Source of the DNA: Ruminococcus sp. | GTDB taxonomy: Bacteria > Bacillota > Clostridia > Oscillospirales > Acutalibacteraceae | Length of the DNA stretch: 64,000 nucleotides | Direction of reading: 5' to 3' | Assembly (NCBI GenBank): GCA_017403985.1 | Contig: JAFRDE010000013.1 | Span: 99,750 to 163,749, forward strand | Shown here: positions 60,643-64,000 of the stretch, piece after piece | Position numbering within the stretch: the stretch's first letter is position 1 | How the letters are laid out: each line of letters opens with the position of its first letter | The notes under the pieces: generated by a model | Database searches by the model: none | The model's input: only the letters and a program-made list of their open reading frames with translations | Told to the model about the DNA's origin: nothing | Position numbers and translations under genes: made by a program

Positions 60643-61980
60643 ATGGGAAATCCGGTCAAAAAAAGAAGAAGGATGACGTCGTTTCAGAAGATCCTGCTCG
60701 GTTTTATCGGCGTGATCATACTGGGCGCGCTGATCCTGATGCTGCCCATTTCAGCCAAGAGCAGGACCGTCACGCCGTTCAATCAGGCTTTGTTCACTTC
60801 GACCTCGGCGGTCTGCGTCACCGGACTGATCGTACAGGATACCGCAACCTACTGGTCCGGATTCGGTCAGGCGGTGATCCTGGTCTTGATCCAGATCGGC
60901 GGCTTAGGCGTCGTCACAATGGCGGCGTCCTTCGTGATGCTGTCGGGCAAACGGCTCTCGTTCAGTCAGAGGAGCACGATGCAGAGCGCCATCTCCGCGC
61001 CGACCATAGGCGGTATCGTCAGGCTGACGAAATTTGTCATCAAGGGTACCGCGATCGTCGAGTTGATCGGCGCCGCCGCCATGATGCCGGTCTTCATCAA
61101 GGACTACGGCGTCAAAGGGATCTGGATGTCGTTCTTCCATTCCATATCCGCTTTCTGCAACGCCGGATTTGACGTGATGGGACAACCGGATCAGAAATTC
61201 GCGTCGCTGACCTCCTACTCGTCTCAGCCGGTCATCAACATTATCGTGATGCTGCTGATCATCGTGGGCGGCATCGGATTTATGACATGGAAAGATGTTA
61301 TTACCCATAAATTCCGCTTCAAACGTTATCGGCTGCAGAGCAAGGTGGTGCTGATAACCTCCGCCGCGCTGATCCTGCTGCCCGCGCTGCTGTTCTTCCT
61401 GCACGATTTCGCTCAGCTGCCGATCGGCGAAAGGATCTTCGGATCGCTGTTCCAGTCGGTCACCACGCGAACGGCAGGCTTCAATACGCTGGACCTCACC
61501 TCTATGACGAAGATCGGTCAGGCGGTCTTCATCGTGCTGATGCTCATCGGCGGTTCGCCCGGCTCTACCGCAGGCGGTATGAAGACCACCACCATCGCCG
61601 TGCTGGTCTGCAACGCGATCTCCACCTTCGACAGGAAAGAAGATCCGGAGTGCTTCGGCAGGCGGATCGACGCAGGCGTGGTCAAGATCGCGTCCACCGT
61701 CTTCTTGATGTATGTCACGCTGTGCTTCAGCGGCGCCGCGCTGATCAGCGCGGTCGAGAAGCTGCCGCTCGGCGTATGCCTCTTTGAGACCGCATCCGCG
61801 GTAGGTACCGTCGGGCTGACGCTCGGCATCACGCCGGGCCTCGGCGTCGTATCTCAGGTGATCCTGATCCTGCTGATGTTCCTCGGCAGAGTCGGCGGGC
61901 TGACCGTTATCTACGCCGCTATATCGGGATCACAAAAAAAGCTGTCAAAAAAACCTGTGGAAACCATCACGGTAGGATAA
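60643..61980 (+). CDS. ktrB: Potassium uptake protein, KtrB/TrkH family
   Basis: The 445-residue membrane protein has the SKT fold with repeated selectivity regions (STSAVCVTGLIVQDT, SFHSISAFCNAGFD-type, SVTTRTAGFNTLDL and TASAVGTVGLTLG). It forms the K+ channel of the Ktr system. AGGGAG precedes the ATG. It is followed by the RCK subunit 12 bp downstream. Confidence 0.95.
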   Translation: MGNPVKKRRRMTSFQKILLGFIGVIILGALILMLPISAKSRTVTPFNQALFTSTSAVCVTGLIVQDTATYWSGFGQAVILVLIQIGGLGVVTMAASFVMLSGKRLSFSQRSTMQSAISAPTIGGIVRLTKFVIKGTAIVELIGAAAMMPVFIKDYGVKGIWMSFFHSISAFCNAGFDVMGQPDQKFASLTSYSSQPVINIIVMLLIIVGGIGFMTWKDVITHKFRFKRYRLQSKVVLITSAALILLPALLFFLHDFAQLPIGERIFGSLFQSVTTRTAGFNTLDLTSMTKIGQAVFIVLMLIGGSPGSTAGGMKTTTIAVLVCNAISTFDRKEDPECFGRRIDAGVVKIASTVFLMYVTLCFSGAALISAVEKLPLGVCLFETASAVGTVGLTLGITPGLGVVSQVILILLMFLGRVGGLTVIYAAISGSQKKLSKKPVETITVG

Positions 61981-61992
61981 AGGAGTTACCAT

Positions 61993-62640
61993 ATGAAATC
62001 TGTATTATTGATCGGACTCGGAAGATTCGGAAAAAACATCGCGATCCAGCTCAATCAGCTCGGACACGACGTGTTGGGGATCGACCATAACGAAGACAGG
62101 GTCAACGAGGCGATGGACATCGTCACGGACGCACAGATCGGCGACAGCACCAACGAGGCTTTTCTCCGCACGCTCGGCGTCAACAACTTCGATATCTGCT
62201 ATGTAACGATCAGCAACGATTTTCAGAGCTCGCTGGAAACCACCTATCTGCTGAAGGAACTGGGCGCAAAATTCGTTGTCGCGCGCGCGGAGCGCGATGG
62301 TCAGGAGCTGTTCCTCCTGCGCAACGGCGCGGACAGGGTCGTCTATCCCGAAAAACAGATTGCGAAATGGGCAGCGATCCGCTACAGCTCCGATCACATC
62401 ATGGACTATATCGAACTGGATGAGAATCATTCTCTCTATGAGGTCGCCGTACCCGACGAATGGGTCGGAAAGAGCATCATCCAGCTGGACGTCAGACGGA
62501 AATACAACCTGACGATCATCGGACTGAAAAAAGGCGACGTCATGAACTTTATGATCAAGCCGGAAACCGTTCTGTCAAAGGATATGACGCTTCTGGTGCT
62601 CGGTGAATATAAGGCGCTCGATAAGTGCTTCCGGTTTTAA
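61993..62640 (+). CDS. ktrA: Potassium uptake regulatory protein, KtrA (RCK)
   Basis: The 215-residue protein has the RCK Rossmann fold with NAD/ATP-binding GLGRFGKNIA, D31 region HDVLGIDHNEDRV, and a C-terminal RCK_C domain (EVAVPDEWVGKSIIQLDV). It gates KtrB in response to nucleotides; RCK_C domains of Ktr proteins can bind c-di-AMP. It overlaps no other gene. Confidence 0.96.
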   Translation: MKSVLLIGLGRFGKNIAIQLNQLGHDVLGIDHNEDRVNEAMDIVTDAQIGDSTNEAFLRTLGVNNFDICYVTISNDFQSSLETTYLLKELGAKFVVARAERDGQELFLLRNGADRVVYPEKQIAKWAAIRYSSDHIMDYIELDENHSLYEVAVPDEWVGKSIIQLDVRRKYNLTIIGLKKGDVMNFMIKPETVLSKDMTLLVLGEYKALDKCFRF

Positions 62641-62694
62641 CGGAAAAGCATCGGCAGGAGCTCCCGATCGCATGATTTGCCGGACGCGGTCTAT

Positions 62695-62734
62695 AGGCGC
62701 CCTGCGTATCTTTTCCGTACGCAGGGCGTATTCA
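62695..62734 (+). terminator. Hairpin after ktrA
   Basis: GCCCTGCGTA and TACGCAGGGC pair around TCTTTTCCG; the T tract is short, so termination is probable only. Confidence 0.5.
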
Positions 62735-62807
62735 GACGGCGGATCATCATTTCTCTTGTGTTTTGATCCGTTCTTTGATACAGTAAAAGCATAAGGAGGG
62801 AAATTCT

Positions 62808-63266
62808 TTGGAAGATTTTGAAACATATTTTTCAACACCGCTTGCCGCAGCGGCAACGATCGTTATTCTGATCATCGTTTTATTGATCTATGTGCTGTTT
62901 GTTGTCGCCGAGTGGCGGATCCTGACAAAAGCGGGAGAGAAAGGCTGGAAAGCGCTGATCCCCATTTACAACATCTATGTTTCACACCATATCGTCGGCA
63001 TGAGTCACGCGTGGTTTATCGCGGAAGTCATCATATGGGTGATCGAGATATTATTTGAGGTCTTTGAGGGAATACCCGATTGGATCGGTTTGGTGTTCGG
63101 TATCGCTGTAGGTATCTTCACGCTGATATCGGAGCTGATCCATATTCTCAAGATATGCACCTGCTTCGGTAAGGGAACCGGATTCAAGATCGGCATGATC
63201 CTGATCCCCGATCTTTTCCTTTTGATCCTCGCTTTCGGCAAATCTGAGTTTAAGAAAGCGGAATGA
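62808..63266 (+). CDS. DUF5684-like membrane protein
   Basis: The 152-residue protein has three to four membrane segments, with a polar loop TKAGEKGWKALIPIYNIYVS typical of DUF5684. The start is TTG 62808, preceded by AGGAGGG. Function unknown. Confidence 0.82.
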   Translation: MEDFETYFSTPLAAAATIVILIIVLLIYVLFVVAEWRILTKAGEKGWKALIPIYNIYVSHHIVGMSHAWFIAEVIIWVIEILFEVFEGIPDWIGLVFGIAVGIFTLISELIHILKICTCFGKGTGFKIGMILIPDLFLLILAFGKSEFKKAE

Positions 63267-63346
63267 TCGCCGGGTTAATTTGTTGTTGTAATTCTATCGC
63301 GGTTCTGCTATACTGAAGATATCTTATAAACGGGGAGTTGATATTA

Positions 63347-63808
63347 ATGAAAATCGCTATGGCAAACGATCACGCGGGTACATCCATGAAAAATGAGATC
63401 AAGGCGTATCTGGAATCTCAGGGACACACGGTCGTCGATTTCGGGACCTATGACGAAGCGTCCTGCGACCTGTCGGATTTTGTCCTGAAAGCCGCTTTGG
63501 CGGTCGCGAAAGGCGAATGTGACAGAGGCATCTTTGTGGACGGCGTCGGTTACGGCAGCGCCATGATCGCCAACAAGGTGAACGGTATCTACGCATGCGT
63601 CTGTCAGGATCCCTTCTGCGCGCAGCTGGCGCGCGAGCATAACGACGCGAATGTTCTCTGCCTCGGGGCAAAGATCATCGGCGGCATGATCGCGATGGAG
63701 ATCGTCAAGACGTTCATGAAGATCGAACCGCTGACCGCCGAAAAGTATGTACGCCGTGTGCAAAAGGTAAAAAAGATCAACGACGAATACTGCGTACCGG
63801 TAAAATAA
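63347..63808 (+). CDS. RpiB/LacA/LacB-family sugar-phosphate isomerase
   Basis: The 153-residue protein starts MKIAMANDHAG, and has AREHNDANVLCLGAKIIGG in the C-terminal half, as in RpiB. The segment usually reading CGTG is VDGVGYGSAMIANK here, so the catalytic cysteine is D65. Some family members use Glu or Ser there, so activity may persist with another residue, but the substrate could differ from ribose-5-phosphate. I take ATG 63347 after GGGGAG; an in-frame TTG lies 9 bp earlier. Confidence 0.85.
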   Translation: MKIAMANDHAGTSMKNEIKAYLESQGHTVVDFGTYDEASCDLSDFVLKAALAVAKGECDRGIFVDGVGYGSAMIANKVNGIYACVCQDPFCAQLAREHNDANVLCLGAKIIGGMIAMEIVKTFMKIEPLTAEKYVRRVQKVKKINDEYCVPVK

Positions 63809-63819
63809 CAATAGACAAA

Positions 63820-63858
63820 TAATTAAGCTGACGCTGATAAAAACCGGCGTCAGCTTTT
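63820..63858 (+). terminator. Terminator of the RpiB-family gene
   Basis: AAGCTGACGC pairs with GCGTCAGCTT across a 12-base loop and is followed by TTCTG. Confidence 0.8.
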
Positions 63859-63884
63859 CTGTTAATGTCTTTAGACAGTGCCGC

Positions 63885-63930
63885 TCACCAGAGCGGTACA
63901 AAGAACCACCCGCTATGCGGGTGCGCATCG
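63885..63930. repeat. Palindromic hairpin pair upstream of the gene beyond the window
   Basis: GCCGCTCACCAGAGCGG and ACCCGCTATGCGGGT are two short hairpins in a region with no gene. They resemble transposon-end or REP hairpins, but no transposase is seen, so their origin is unsettled. Confidence 0.4.
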
Positions 63931-63989
63931 AAAGTTATACAAAAAACTCTCCGATCTGTTACAATAAAGATGTTCAAGCCTTATTGTAG

Positions 63990-64000
63990 AAGAAAGGAGA
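63990..64000 (+). promoter_or_regulatory. Ribosome-binding site of a gene beyond the window
   Basis: AGAAAGGAGA ends the window, directly after a TACAAT-type -10 near 63960-63965. It implies a plus-strand gene starting within the next few bases. Confidence 0.6.

Noticed and set aside
63885-63930. End of an IS200/IS605 element
   Set aside because: The hairpins suggest it, but no transposase or second end is in the window.

Overview
The window looks like chromosome from a Gram-positive anaerobe of the class Clostridia, most likely the Oscillospiraceae/Ruminococcaceae. The grounds are: strong GGAGG ribosome sites, frequent TTG and GTG starts, consensus TTGACA/TATAAT promoters, moderately GC-rich coding DNA with AT-rich spacers, a clostridial three-gene anaerobic glycerol set (GlpK, GlpA-type dehydrogenase, FAD reductase plus DUF1667), LuxS, FtsEX with a PcsB-like hydrolase, KtrAB and MutS2. 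No rRNA, tRNA, CRISPR array, complete prophage or classical insertion sequence was seen. I would not name a species.

Layout. 1-5.3 kb: a PHP-domain protein cut by the window edge, a YheO/DauR-type regulator followed by two fold-type II PLP enzymes, and a small HTH/DUF2975 membrane operon with paired operators. 5.4-11.4 kb: glycerol catabolism on the minus strand plus a PTS-IIC/PfoR-like membrane protein. 11.6-17 kb: envelope enzymes (polysaccharide deacetylase, GH25 lysozyme-like protein), LuxS, TrmL, an HTH-RDD protein and a small protein with an internal duplication. 17-21 kb: glycolytic pgk-tpiA-gpmI. 21-26 kb: flavodoxin, a second HTH/membrane operon with three palindromic operators, an EF-G2-like factor lacking the catalytic His, a DUF4190 protein and Lgt. 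26-32.5 kb: Nudix hydrolase, zinc-ribbon protein, CrtO-like protein, CysK, L,D-transpeptidase, and a greA-lysS operon. 32.5-40.5 kb: ftsE-ftsX-murein hydrolase, a CdaR-type regulator, a MsmK/UgpC ATPase and a pseudouridine synthase. 40.6-48 kb: DUF4830 protein, HAD phosphatase, an AT-rich pair (M48 protease and PspC/zinc-ribbon protein), YchF and a GT39-like transferase. 48-50.2 kb: a lysine riboswitch controlling an NhaC-type transporter that carries a DnaJ-like cysteine domain. 50.5-60 kb: rsmD-coaD-coiled-coil operon, a DUF559 nuclease gene bounded by inverted repeats, uvrC, a flavin-binding protein, a C39-like lipoprotein, mutS2, recO and a YqzL-like ORF. 60-64 kb: DUF3795 protein, ktrB-ktrA, DUF5684 protein, an RpiB-family protein, and the leader of a gene lying beyond the window.

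A notable feature is a dense set of dispersed palindromic repeats in the spacers, in at least five families. The best-defined family (about 75-100 bp) has two hairpins, and the second keeps its pairing while its sequence changes. Two inverted copies of it bracket the DUF559 gene at 52.7-53.3 kb, forming a compact unit that resembles the REP/RAYT arrangement with a nuclease of a different fold. Several copies supply the stop codon of the adjacent gene or abut it. With the lysine-riboswitch transporter, this is the part of the window most worth following up.
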